A DNA stretch of 64,000 bases, taken from contig CM072535.1 in NCBI GenBank assembly GCA_036898165.1, forward strand, positions 10,363,448-10,427,447, written 5' to 3'. Shown one piece after another: positions 1 through 10,402 of this stretch. The notes below the pieces were generated by a model that saw nothing but the letters and a program-made list of their open reading frames with translations, had not been told where the DNA came from and searched no databases. Numbering within the stretch: the stretch's first letter is position 1; the number at the start of each line of letters is the position of its first letter. The translations under genes were made by a program, and so were the position numbers. The DNA comes from Silybum marianum. Lineage: Eukaryota > Streptophyta > Magnoliopsida > Asterales > Asteraceae.

Positions 1-369
1 ATGGTATATTCATAAATCAAATGTTACAAAATAAGATTTTTTTAATGAAAAAAGTTTACGCCTTGAGAAAAATAATGTGCACCATAATATGTGTTAACTC
101 TTAAGGTGCCATGACGTGAGTCACATATTACATAAGCTTATAGACGATATCGTAACGGCTGATACGTGCCTTACATCATGACGTGCTCTTTTAAACACCG
201 GTTGTAATCGCAGAAATATACCTTAAATAGATAAAACAATATTTCTGTATAAAAAGATAACATCTAAGTCGTAAAAGCACTAAACTCATAGTATTTTAAA
301 ATCAATAAATGCAATCAAACTAAAACATAACTCAAATTAAATTAAAAAAAATAAAACTTAGAAGATACA
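1..369. other. Intergenic, nothing recognised
   Basis: AT-rich DNA with no ORF, repeat structure or promoter that I can support. Confidence 0.5.
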
Positions 370-678
370 TTGGCCAAAATAACCATTTCTCTCCCCATAA
401 TTAATCTCTTAGTCATTCATCTTCCTTATTGACGAAAATGTCTCTACCTACGTAAATTTCATGTACGCAAATTGTGTACCTAGGAAAAAGACAAAAAAAA
501 TTTACATTTCTAACCCAGGTCTGCAAGGACCTGGGTTAGAAATATAAATGTTTTTGGTCTTTTTCCCAATATGCAATTTCCATTCTGCCACTTGTAAACA
601 TGGTGACATTTTCGTCAAACCGGTAGAGGAATGACTAGGAGATCAATAAAGAGGGTGAGAAATGTCTATTCTGGCCAA
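370..678. repeat. Foldback element (MITE-like), about 155-bp arms
   Basis: The left arm starts with TTGGCCAAAATAACCATTTCT and the right arm ends with the reverse complement of a close variant (CTATTCTGGCCAA). The arms pair along almost their whole length and meet at a centre near 527, where CCAGGTCTGCAAGGACCTGG forms the loop. Conserved blocks on both arms include GACGAAAATGTC, the AAAAAGAC tract and TTTCTAACCCAGGT. There is no coding capacity. Target duplications are not clear, so the superfamily is open; a Mutator-like foldback is one possibility. Confidence 0.75.
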
Positions 679-1079
679 GTTTCCAATTACCTGTTTTAAA
701 CAGAGCCATAGGTACTACTTTTTGTTTCTATCTATGATGATTGATGAGTTTTTCTTTTTGTCCTAGATCACAACTTGAGGAACCCACCCTCCTATCTTAG
801 TGTATAAAAGTCGATGGTCCTTCGGTTATGCTGCCTAGGGAGATATCTTTTACAATCCTACCTTAAGGAAGGTATAGAGTTATACCATTATATATGATAA
901 ATCTGTAATAATAGTTCGTAATTGATTTGGAAAATAAAGAATGTTTTTTGGACGTGAATAATTGGAAAGTTGTTTGTATTGAATTGGGTACATGTTCATT
1001 TGGTCATTTTATATTTGTCAATTAGTCTATTAGTTAAATTTTGTCTAAACGTGATTTTTTTTATCAAATAACTTTAATC
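679..1079. other. Intergenic, nothing recognised
   Basis: AT-rich DNA between the foldback element and the copia remnant. It could include the eroded 3' noncoding end or LTR of that remnant, but I see no TG...CA boundary pair or polypurine tract to prove it. Confidence 0.4.
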
Positions 1080-2115
1080 TCATCCAAAATAAACAGATTC
1101 ACACAATATTTGCAAACCCCCCCCACCCCCTGCATGTAGATCTCACATGACCAACTCGCCAAGAAAAGAGTCATGACAACGTTTGCCAAGGCCTTCATAA
1201 AGATGTCAACAAGTTGAAAGTTGGAAGGACCAAACGTTGGGACGATATGTTCACAAACGATTTCATCATGTACGAAATGACAATCAATTTCAATATGTTT
1301 TATCCGTTCATGAAAATCAGGTCTTTGACCCAGATAACGGACTACCTGGACGTGGTTTTTGCATAAACTAGGAAAAACATGTACGCTGTATGACAAGTCA
1401 GGGCGAGTGAAACATAAGGAAATCAACCGGCCCACCAAGCAACGATACTATGCGAGATCCGACAACTCTCTGTTGTACATCATCCGAGTGATTTCTGGAG
1501 ATAATAAGATCGTCCACATAAATCAAAACGTTGAAGTGAACAACCCCTCTACTCAAAGTAAATAAGGATTAATCCAAATAAGACTGTGTGAACCTGTAAT
1601 TTTTCAACGCCACAAACATTTTGTAAACCAACGTCTTGGCGCCTACTTTAACCCGCACAAAGATTTCTTAAAATAGACATACATGACCCTCGTTTTCCAC
1701 CTTAAAATCAAGTGGCAATTTCATGTACGCTTCTTCGTTGAGATCACCATGAATAAATTCATTGTGCACATCCATTTAATGCACTTCCTAATGCTTAGCA
1801 ACAACTATATCTTGAATTTTTTTTACCATAACCATTTTTGCAACCGGTACAAATGTTTCTGTATAGTCAACACCCTCAACTTGATGGTTTCCAAGTACGA
1901 CGAGTCGAGCTTTCAATCTCTCAACTGTTCCATCAGATTGAATTGTATACCCACTTACAACCCAATGTTTTCTTTCCATTGGCGGTTTTCCACAAACCCA
2001 ATGTTGTGTGCCAGCGTCCATCCTTCACAGCTTCATAACGGTTATTGAGTTTACATTCTGCTTGTAAGGCTGTGAGAAAATGTCTATGTTGCATAGAAAA
2101 GTTATCACAATTCAC
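1080..2115 (-). pseudogene. Degenerate Ty1/copia pol (RT to RNase H end)
   Basis: Reading the minus strand from 2115 downwards gives pieces of a copia polyprotein in the right order. First come the hinge and RT start (GCKWVY, SDGTVERLKARLVVLGN, DYTETFVPVAKM), then a QMDVHNEF-like block near 1780, a KSLCGLK block near 1640 and a clear LIYVDDLI motif near 1505-1530 (the RT catalytic YVDD). VGRLISLCFTRPDLSYSVHV and a HIEIDCHFV-type RNase H tail follow. Many stops and frame changes separate the pieces, so this is a dead copy. The wording of the motifs differs from the Sirevirus elements further right, so it belongs to another copia lineage, perhaps Ale-like. No LTRs were found. Confidence 0.85.
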
Positions 2116-2881
2116 ATAACGTTTTGTAATGCTTAAAACATTTTTTTTTCCAAAAATGTGCTAAAACTTGTGATTTTTCAGAGTTTATAATTTAGAAAAA
2201 AATATACTAGTGTAGAAACCACGTGTAGATGGTAGCTAATTGAGATTTGAGTAGAAACTTTTAGATTATTCACATAAATAAATGTTAGTTGATAAATAAG
2301 GAATCAAGTTGTAAATTGAAATAAAATGACATTAACGATTATGCATTGTTTGTATAATTTATAAAGCTTGTATGAAGTTTTTCTTTTTGAAAAAAGAGAA
2401 TGGTACCTCTGACAAATTTATTAAGAAATAAATAAATGTGCACCTATATCGCATAATAACTACCGTCGAAACTCATAAACTTTTGCACAACCTTAATTAC
2501 ATGTGAGCTCATGAGTGACATTGTGTCGACAAACTTTTCTATCAGAGTTGTCAACTCTATGTTCTTTGATTGGAAAGATTTGAAGCATCTATATCCAACA
2601 GATTTGGTGGTGACAGACCTAGAACTTGGAGAATTGAAGAGTTGAAAAAAACAGTGAGGGTTACCAATGAAGCTTAAATTTATGGACTTACAGAATGAAT
2701 GCGTAAATCTTAAAAATTAGTTGCGTGAGTTGAAGTGAGTATCTCTCTTCATATGTTTCTCTCTAATTTGTCGCATATTTATGTTTTTATAAAGTTCGTT
2801 TATGTGTACTTTTGATTTACAGATCAACTTAACTTTCATTATTGCACAATGATTACAATATTCATTAAGAGCAATTTGATT
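2116..2881. other. Intergenic, nothing recognised
   Basis: AT-rich DNA without long ORFs or repeat structure. It may contain the lost upstream part of the neighbouring copia remnant, but nothing in it can be read as gag or integrase. Confidence 0.4.
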
Positions 2882-3300
2882 CACTACAAGAAATGACCTT
2901 TAGAGAAGCTTTTGGGAGAGTTTTCATAGGGTACTTCTATATATGTTAACCTTAGAGAAGCATTTTTGGGCTTCAAATATGCTTTCAAAACCTCTCTAAA
3001 GGTTGGCGCACTTTTCTAAAAAGCTTCTCTAAAAGTATGCATTAGTGACATTTTTCGAGCATTAATGACAGTTTTCAATCGTCTCTAAAAACTACTTTTA
3101 AAGAAGGTTTTTGGAAAAACTTCTCTAAAGGTATATCATTTGGTTGCACTTTTGTAAAACTTCTCTAAACATTATTTTTAGATACATATAATATAAACAT
3201 TCTCTAAAACTACATGCTTTAGTGACGCTTTTATAAACCTTCTTTAAATGTATCTTTTAGTCAATATTATAAAAGAATCAGTTCCTTTTCTAAAAGGTAT
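2882..3300. mobile_element. CACTA-like transposon end with subterminal repeats
   Basis: The segment starts with CACTACAAGAAAT, the typical terminal inverted repeat of plant CACTA (En/Spm) transposons. It continues with many copies in both orientations of a TTTAGAGAAG / CTTCTCTAAA subterminal word, as is usual for the transposase-binding ends of this superfamily. There is no transposase ORF and no matching TTTCTTGTAGTG end before the next repeat at 3323. I therefore read it as one end of a truncated or interrupted non-autonomous copy. Confidence 0.65.
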
Positions 3301-3322
3301 ATTATATGTGTGTGCTTGTGTG

Positions 3323-3721
3323 TATATATATAGAGGGAGGTTCAAGAGAAAACGCTAAAAAAAAGAAAACTGAATAACACCCTAGGAGGCCGCCATCTGG
3401 TAACATGCATTTATGCATATGCACTAATGCATAATTATGCATTGATGCATAGAAAAAAGGAGCTCCAATCGCTTATATGCATACTGGTAATTTGTAACAT
3501 GCGTACTGGTAATTTGGACGGTATGTACAAATGCATACTGGTAATTTGTAACATGCATTCGTGCATATGCACTTGTGCATAACATGCACTCGTGCATAGA
3601 AAAAAACCATTTGTATGCATTTGTGCATACCGTCTATGCACAAATACACATTGTCCGAATAAAGGGCTCTCCGAGATGTTCTTTAGTTTTTTTGAGGTTT
3701 TCCCTAAACCTCCCTCCCTCC

Positions 3722-3768
<47 letters not shown>

Positions 3769-3770
3769 AT
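3323..3770. mobile_element. Foldback element inside a (TA)n tract
   Basis: The left end reads TATATATAGAGGGAGGTTCAAGAG and the right end is the imperfect reverse complement (TTTCCCTAAACCTCCCTCCC, then a CT tract and TATATA). The interior (about 3390-3650) holds short repeats: three copies around TACTGGTAATTTG and many TGCATNNGTGCATA words that can form small hairpins. A (CT)n run at about 3721-3743 and a (TA)n run at about 3744-3768 close it. No protein is credible here; the ORFs across it only translate simple repeats. This resembles elements that insert into TA microsatellites. Confidence 0.6.
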
Positions 3771-4437
3771 GTTCATGTTTCAATTATATAGATTAATGTA
3801 CATACATATATATACTATTATAAAAAATAATAATATTAATCAATAAAAAAAACATCAAAATTCGTTAACAATAAAATTTTATATATTTTGTTATAAAAGA
3901 AAGGATTTTACAAAAGAAACCTCAATGTTTTAATGAATCCACATTTCTGTTCAAAATTTATCAATAGGAAACATCTAAAATCATATTACAACAATTCAAA
4001 ATCTTCAATGTGCCAAATTTCCACTGTCTTTCAACAACAAGTTAATAGGACATTAATGCAACTTCATTTTACTTATTTAGCTGTTGATTTTTCAACACAT
4101 GCATATGCTCTGTTATGTGATCTATAATGTTGTATATAATGCTAGCTTTGGACCTGATAAACCCATCTTTCCTTTTTCACCAATTTTGGTGGGGAAAAAT
4201 GCATTTTTGTCCGATTCAATCGGAACATATTTTTCTTCTGTGTTGTTCACTGTACCGGATGCACCCATAAGTTGACTGTGCATGCTTCCATGTCATAAAT
4301 TCACATCATTTGAGGAGACCATTATAATACCCAAGTTTTAAAAACTTTTTCGTTAGCTTACTCGAATTGTAACGTATTTAATTAATGGTCAATGATGGTT
4401 GAAGCGTTAAACACAAATTATTTATAAGTATTTAAAT
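3771..4437. other. Intergenic, nothing recognised
   Basis: AT-rich sequence. Short ORFs exist but carry no recognisable domain. Confidence 0.4.
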
Positions 4438-4440
4438 ACA

Positions 4441-4889
4441 TATATATAGGGTTGGGATCACGTGAGACACACCTGTTTCCGTGAGACCGCGAGACAACCT
4501 TTTTACTCTTGAAACTTCACAGCAAAAACACTGTGAAGGTAAAAAAAATCTGATGGGTTCACGTGAGACCAGCCTCTTTCCGTGAGACCTGTCGGAGATC
4601 CGTGAAACCACCTTTTTACTCTTGAAACTTTACAGCAAAAACACTGTGAAGGCAAAAAAAATCTAAACCTTCACAGCAAAAACACTGCGAAGGTTATCTT
4701 CACAGCAAAATTACTATGTAGGTTACCTTCATAGCAAAAATACTGTAAAGATTCATATTTTTTTTTACCTTCATAGTGTTTTTGCTGTGAAGTTTCAAGT
4801 GTAAAAAACTTGTCTCACGTGTCTCACGTGTCTCCCGGAAACAAGCGTGTCTCACGTGATCCCAAGTATATATATATATATATATATAA
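4441..4889. mobile_element. Foldback element inside a (TA)n tract, CACGTGAGAC arms
   Basis: Flanked by TATATATA on both sides. The left arm GGGTTGGGATCACGTGAGAC (from 4448) pairs with the reverse complement of GTCTCACGTGATCCCAAG near 4849-4866, and the match extends through GTTTCCGTGAGAC. The interior has four or more copies of an imperfect palindrome around CTTCACAGCAAAAACACTGTGAAGG and a second copy of the CGTGAGACC / TTTCCGTGAGACC block. Nothing is coded. Its architecture (TA-tract target, long imperfect terminal inverted repeat, small internal hairpins) is like the element at 3323-3770, but the sequences are unrelated. Confidence 0.7.
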
Positions 4890-5321
4890 TCAAAAGGGAA
4901 TTTTGTTCAAATAGTCATTTTTAGACATAATTTTTAGTCTTTTAGCCATAATCTCTCCAAATTTGAGAAAATAGCCAAAAAGGTTGGCAAAGAGAAGGGT
5001 CGCCTAGGTGACCTCTTCATTTTTCTTTTGCAGATTAGTCCTTGGGGTCACCGAACACTAGGGTCGCCAGGCGACCTTGCCCCCTCATGAATCAGAAAAT
5101 GACAAGATTGGTCCTCAGATTGCACGATGTATGCAAACAAAAATTGAAATTACACTTTTGGTCCCTGGGTCGCCATGGCGACCTTGGGGAATATTCCGTG
5201 GAATATGCCCTTTGACCCACTGTTGCTTCTTTGACCACTTATTGGGAACATGCATTCTTGGGAGATCAGAGAGTTATTGACACCATTATACCACCACACC
5301 AAACCATTTCAACATTTTTAC

Positions 5322-5328
5322 TATAAAT
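5322..5328 (+). promoter_or_regulatory. TATA box of a possible truncated host gene
   Basis: TATAAAT in the context ACTATAAATTGGG, 122 nt before an ATG that is followed at once by a strong splice donor. The leader between them contains three copies of a CACGTCAA word. The spacing suits a plant RNA polymerase II promoter. No downstream exon remains in view because S0 begins at about 5719. Confidence 0.4.
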
Positions 5329-5449
5329 TGGGATAGTGTTCCCCCAATTTTATATACATTTGAAGTAAAAAGCACAAGTGCTCTCTAGAAACTGACATTC
5401 CACGTCAAAAGCTACATCCCACGTCAAATCCGAATTTCCACGTCAAGAC

Positions 5450-5467
5450 ATGGCAACCCCTAGAAAG
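5450..5467 (+). CDS. Possible first coding exon (6 codons) with splice donor
   Basis: An ATG with purine context (AAGACATGGCA) opens six codons (M-A-T-P-R-K) ending in AAG, directly followed by the donor GTAAGT at 5468. It lies 122 nt downstream of a TATA box. Later exons were not found; the retroelement nest begins about 250 bp downstream and would sit in the first intron. The gene is not recognised and could equally be part of an older transposon-captured gene. The support is only the promoter-ATG-donor arrangement. Confidence 0.3.
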
Positions 5468-5718
5468 GTAAGTTTTTTAACCCGTTTTTTTCTTTCCAAC
5501 ATTTATTTTATCAATTTTGTAACATAATACATTGTCATATCCAAGTGTTAAGAAGTAAAAAAAATATTTCTGTTATGGATCGCTGACGACGTGAAAAAGG
5601 TCCCCATGGCGACCCTGTTGTTTGCAATCCCATTAACTTGGTTTTTTCTGCGATTTTTTCCTTATGTAGTGTTAGCTTGTAAGTAAACTTAGTATATTGT
5701 GCTACTTTTTAACATAAT

Positions 5719-5912
5719 TGTTAACTTTGAATGTAGCACAACAATCTAAACAATAGAATCAACAAGTAAAATCAAGAATAAAATGCTCCAAAATGCTCTC
5801 AAATTTCAAATGTATTACAATGTCAAAAGATTACAAATCAAAATAATTATTTATACTAAGAAAAGAAAGTTAAAATCCAGCTCTTCTACTTTCAACAATT
5901 TAACATCTAACA
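5719..5912 (-). repeat. S0 3' LTR (outer end approximate)
   Basis: On the minus strand the LTR begins TGTTAGATGTTAAATTG directly after a polypurine tract, which fixes the inner edge at 5912. A TATAAATAATTATT stretch could be its TATA box. The outer edge is uncertain: TGTTAACTTTG at 5719 or TGTAGC at 5732 would both give TG...CA ends. At about 190 bp it is short for a Sirevirus, so truncation is possible. The matching 5' LTR is not in the window. Confidence 0.5.
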
Positions 5913-5926
5913 ATCTCCCCCTTTGG
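5913..5926 (-). other. S0 polypurine tract
   Basis: The minus strand reads CCAAAGGGGGAGAT immediately before the LTR start, the standard plus-strand primer site of Ty1/copia elements. Confidence 0.7.
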
Positions 5927-5994
5927 TAAAAGTAGAACATCTCTTAAAAAACAGAACACTTCAATTATGAACTTCGACACTACGTGTACTAATT

Positions 5995-6067
5995 TCATCC
6001 CCTTAGCGCGCTTGTGAACTTTGGTCGGAGACGAAGAAGGACTTCCAATTTTCTAATGTCTTCCTAG
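5995..6067 (-). pseudogene. S0 extra ORF, C-terminal end
   Basis: It continues the reading of the S0 segment that stops at 30032 on the other side of S1. Residues around LEVLLRLRPKFTSA are followed by a TGA at 5995-5997. The final helical block matches the end of the extra ORF in the other copies, where it also lies a few hundred bases or less from the LTR. An in-frame stop lies close to the S1 insertion point. Confidence 0.55.
6063..6067. other. S1 target-site duplication, left copy (CCTAG)
   Basis: CCTAG here and at 30032-30036 flank S1 exactly, so S1 is one insertion event in spite of its 24-kb span. Confidence 0.9.
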
Positions 6068-6469
6068 TGTTGGTTCCAGATTCTCTTCTTCAAAGATTAA
6101 TCGATTAATTTATACAACAGGGTATAAGCGGAAGCAATTAATATCGATTAATCAACAGTAATAAGAATCAATCAAAGATTGAGGAACAAATTAACTTTGT
6201 ATTATAAATTGAATGACGATTACAAATACATGGAATGACGCACAGTGAGTTCTTCAATATAGCAATTAGATCGACAACTTTTACAGTAGAGAAAAGATCT
6301 ATTTATACAAATAGAATAAAGTAAAAGTCAAAATCCTAACCTATTACAAGCTGACACGTGTGAGATGGGAGCGTGTAACAAACTAATCAGTTGCAAAAGG
6401 TAGACATGTTGGATGTGTGTGCCACGTCATATTCTTCATCTTATGGTTCATACTTTCAAATGTGTAACA
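6068..6469 (-). repeat. S1 3' LTR (402 bp)
   Basis: It begins TGTTGGTTCCAG and ends GTGTAACA. The copy at 29630-30031 is nearly identical. On the minus strand it has a TATAAAT box (6301-6307) and, about 48 bp upstream, an ACACGTGT palindrome (CACGTG at 6355-6360), with a GACGTGGC word further upstream. A G-box-type element close to the TATA suggests bZIP or bHLH control of element transcription; that is inference. Confidence 0.92.
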
Positions 6470-6482
6470 ATCTCCCCCTAAG
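6470..6482 (-). other. S1 polypurine tract
   Basis: The minus strand reads CTTAGGGGGAGAT directly before the LTR, the primer for plus-strand DNA synthesis. Confidence 0.8.
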
Positions 6483-6508
6483 TATGCAACCAGAAGAGTG
6501 AAGTCTGT

Positions 6509-9500
6509 TCAGAAAGGAGCGACCTCAGATACAATCTTTCCAATCTTATTTATGATCTCTCTGATTGATAATAAATTTGAAAGCCTGGTGATCATCTTCT
6601 CAATAACCTCTGGATTGTGATTGTTACTATCAACAGAGATGAAGATTTTTCCAATGTAAACGACCTCTGATGAGTATTTGTGTGCTTCTTTGATTCTGAA
6701 GAAGCTCTTTCTGTCTGGCCTTTTGAAAATCACCCCTTCCTCTGGGTTTATCAGTACTTTGCCGATTCTCATATTATTGATGCCTTCTAGATCTTCATTG
6801 GGTGCAGAGCTAGCTAGGTTATCAACATTGTAATTGATTCCTATTTGAAAATCTACCTGTTTCTTGTACCGAATGTAGGACTTCATGCATTGAATGATTC
6901 GAGAATAAGCAATTTGATCTTGATCATCACTTCTTTTAGTCATTTGAGCCTTCATGAATTTCTCCAGAAAGATAAGATCAGAGGGAAAGATGGACAATAG
7001 ATCATTATCACAGAAGTAATAAGTCTTATTGTATTCTCTGATAACTTCATAAATTGTGTACCATATTTCTGTATCTTCAAATGGTGAATGTTTTATTGCA
7101 GAGATCCGTTTGATAGGTACAGAAGTATGAACGTCCTTTCTTGCTTGTCTGTGTGCCATGAATTTGTCTTTTACAGCATCACTTACATTGTAGGCGTTTG
7201 AGAAGTTGGGCAACATGAGATAGATCTTCTGGTCTATAGGAGCATACATGTACCTTTTTGTGGTTTCCAGAATTGGAAGATCAATTCTTCCAAGTCTCTG
7301 CAGTTTTTCTCTATTCTCAGCTGCTCGACTTGATGATCCTTCAGCATTTGCTTTTGCAGCTTTTTCTCTTTCCATTTCTGCTTGAGCTCTTGATGCTTCT
7401 GCAAAGGCTTTTTCTCGTCTTGCCTTTTGCTCTTATTTCAGCTTCTATTCGTTCTTCTTCTCTTCTTTTGTTCAGGGCTTCAACTTTAGCCTTTGATGCC
7501 TCAGCTCTGGCTCTGGCTTCCTTTTCTTTGGCTATTGCTGCTTGAGTTGATGAGGAGTATGGTGTTTCTCTTGTGTTGCCGACTACCTCAAGAATGAATT
7601 TAGCTATTTCTGGATCTTTTGGAAGAGGCCCAGAGTGAGTGGCTAATGGAGTTGGAGTCAGAGGGGTTTGTGTGTGTGAAGGTTGAGCAAAAGGAGTTTG
7701 CTGCTTGGAGGATGATTGGTGTTTGTCAGAAGTAGATGGAGACTTCATTGGATTTGAGCTTTCAGTATTGGTAGTGGATTTGACTTTCTTGGGTTCTGGA
7801 GCTTTCTCCCCCTTCTGAGAATCAGGGTCCTGATCCTCAGACCTTTGGCGTTTAAGTTCTGCTTTTCTGCAAGCACGCTCCTCCTTGGCCTTTTTCCTTT
7901 CATTAAAAGAATCAGAAAGAGAACTTACCAGACCTGTAAGTTGAGAGAGAGAGGTTTCAATAGATGATAGCTTTGAATCCACATTCGAAGTGGATGCAGT
8001 TGTTTTGGAGACATACTTGGAGGAGAGAGAATTGATTCGTTCAAGCATGACCTTCTGGAAGACAGCCATGTCTGATTTCTTTACCAGAGAAGACTCAGAA
8101 GTGTCTTCATAGGGATGAATAGCCTTGATAATTTTGTGGAGATCGGTCACTAAGGAACTATATTCATCAACTGAGATAGTGACTTCTGGGGTTGGAATTG
8201 CATCAGGTATGCAGAAAATAGCCTCAGAATTAGCCTGGATGCCTTTATGCAGAGAAGAGTAATGATCAGAAGCTTGGCTCTGGTGAGTTTCAGTAGTTGT
8301 AGAAATGAGTTCTCTGAGGGCCTCCAGAGTTTGCATTGCTGTCTTTGTTCGTTCTGAATAGCCAGGAGAATGGCATTTTGAGAGTCTAGAGAAAGTTTTA
8401 GATCCTCCACAGATCTCTGAATTTTATCACCAAATGCCTGCAACGCTGCATTGGTGACATATTCAGAATGAGTAACCGGTGTTTCTCCAAATGGAGCCCC
8501 TTTACTCTCACATGCAGAGAGGCCCTCATTCACACCTGTTTTGATGTTGAGTCTGGAGGGACTTCCAACCTGTCTTCGAGGACTGTGATTAACAGGCACC
8601 TCTTCGGTTGTTCTGATTGTCTCAACAGAATCCTCATCATCAGAGGATGAGGTGTTGAAGACAATGTGCTTACCTTGATGAAGTGTAAACACTCCGGTAA
8701 GTGGTGCATCCTGTGGCTGTAACCCCTCTGATGGGATTTCCCTAGCCTCTAAACTATCAGAAGATATGGACTTATCTTCTAAGATTCCTAAACCTTTGTT
8801 GGTCACAGAGACATCAACATTGTGTGGGGAGGGTGGCGAGTTCTGGGGCAAATAAACACTTATATGTTCATCATCATTCTGTTGAGAGAATGATGAAGAT
8901 GAGGTTTCCCCGGTTGTGCTTGATGCAGAGGATGAAGAAGTATCCTCTGATCGGATGGTTTCTGGGTGGTTTGGACTGGGTTGTCCTTGGTCAATGAAAG
9001 TAGATGTGTTGACATCTACCTCAGTAAATGAAGTTACCCTTTGGGATGTAGGTGAGATTCGCTCAACTGTGTCACGATGGACATCTTCAGTACCTTCTTT
9101 TAACAAGAGGTCAGCATGGGTAGAACCACTCAGATGATCACTCATATTATTTTCAGGCTCATTCTCACTTGACCCCTCACTTTCTAGAACTGGCTCTAAG
9201 TGCTCTGGGGTAGAAATTCTCTGTTCTGAGAAAATCATAGAGCTCCTATAAGATTGGAGATAAGAAGAGCTAGATGGAATTAGGTTGAGCATGTACCTTG
9301 AAAGCTCTCTAGGAGAGGGATATCCGTTGTGGTCGATGGTTGGACGATGAGAGCTCATGGAAGCAATTTTGCAAAATGGTTGAACTAATGGAGCCTTGAG
9401 TGCACCAATTGCAGGATAGGTAACCAGGGATAAGAATCTTGGAAACATCAAAGCTGGAAGAGATTTTCCTTGGGTTTGATGGGTTACCTTAGTGTGCACA

Positions 9501-10180
9501 GCAACTTTAATCTCTTGGAAAAGAAGGCTTGCGTAGTCCAAGGGGCGATTAAAAAACATACCATACATGATGGTCAGAATGTTCCTGCTTGCTTGATCCA
9601 GAGACCCAATTTTACAAGTGAGACTCTTGTTCAGGATAGAAACGAGGAGATTCCACATTGGGGGTAACTGCTTTCTCTTAAATTCAGATAGTTTGCTTAG
9701 GGGTTCATTGTAACCAAGAAAGAGGATGAAGGATAACAAAGCTTCAGCAGATGGGTTCGATTCTAGGGCGGGATTTGGCACAAATTCACCATCAATTAGT
9801 ACCTGTGAAGGGGATAAATGAAAATACCTGGCAAATTTTTTCTTGGTAATGGGAATTTCCACAGCAGTATCAGGTTGATCAGGATGGCTGAAATTTCCAA
9901 GCAAAGTCTCGTCATCACGAATATACATCGACTGCCACACTTCTTGAACGTAAATTTCAGGAACATTTGGGTTTGTGAGAGTTAGGGCTCGGTTTAGTGT
10001 ATGTTGTTGGAGAAATTCAACCATGATTCTGAATTCGGACTGGTAGGTATTAGGATCAAGAAGAACCTGCACATTGTTTGCTTTCAATGGCAGCTTGACA
10101 AACGGAGCACTATCGGCAGTGGAATCGACGAGACGTCCTTCGTCATCGTTAAGAGCCGGATTTGCAAGATGGGAAGCCAT
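6509..10180 (-). pseudogene. S1 extra ORF downstream of pol (env-like position), two frameshifts
   Basis: The ATG is at 10180. The first open block has 676 codons, but homology moves to a second frame near 8335 and returns near 7435, finishing at 6509; full length would be about 1,220 codons. In order: a conserved helical N-terminal domain (about residues 40-290, with NRALTLTNPNVPEIYVQEVW and SLDQASRNILTIMYG), a Ser/Glu/Asp-rich linker to about 540, a coiled coil, the motif SEDQDPDSQKGEK (about 7801-7860), an Ala/Glu/Lys/Arg charged helix, and a C-terminal domain with TDFQ-like VDFQIGINY. There is no signal peptide or membrane segment, so an envelope function is not supported. Function is unknown. 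It is homologous to the extra ORFs of S0, S2 and S4. Confidence 0.8.
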
Positions 10181-10277
10181 TGATGAGAGTTGGTGAGATT
10201 GGCAAGCAAGTTCGTGAGTAGGAGAGTGTGAGCAGTAACAGTGGGGAGGAAGAGGATGGGTTTCTGAAATTTGGGGA

Positions 10278-10402
10278 TTTTATATGAGACCGATTTGGAA
10301 TTGGAAGAGGTTTATGTACTGGGAGTAGGAGAAAACGGTTCAGGAAAGATGATGTAAGCACGCAGGCGTGGATACATACAGTCACACAATGAATGACACG
10401 TG
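10278..10402 (-). promoter_or_regulatory. Probable internal promoter of the S1 extra ORF
   Basis: On the minus strand TATAAAA (10278-10284) lies about 100 nt upstream of the ATG at 10180, and CCACGTGTC (CACGTG at 10397-10402) about 115 bp further upstream. S2 and S4 have the same kind of arrangement in front of their extra ORFs. This points to a separate transcript for the extra ORF. Confidence 0.5.

Larger units (their letters stand above)
4998..5614. repeat. Four dispersed 16-bp dyad motifs (GGTCGCC-GGCGACC)
   Basis: Near-perfect palindromes occur at 4998-5013 (GGTCGCCTAGGTGACC), 5062-5076 (GGTCGCCAGGCGACC), 5168-5183 (GGTCGCCATGGCGACC) and 5599-5614 (GGTCCCCATGGCGACC). They are GC-rich islands in AT-rich DNA. 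Three lie upstream of the TATA box at 5322 and one lies just past the possible first exon. Their role is unknown: a protein-binding site, hairpins, or remnants of a repeat. Confidence 0.7.

Noticed and set aside
3435..3846. Several ORFs of 64-113 codons with IYIYIY or SLSLSL stretches
   Set aside because: They translate (TA)n and (CT)n simple repeats and small palindromes of the foldback element.
6509..10180. Retroviral envelope gene
   Set aside because: It is in the env-like position, but I see no signal peptide, fusion peptide or membrane anchor; the protein is charged, coiled-coil and low-complexity.
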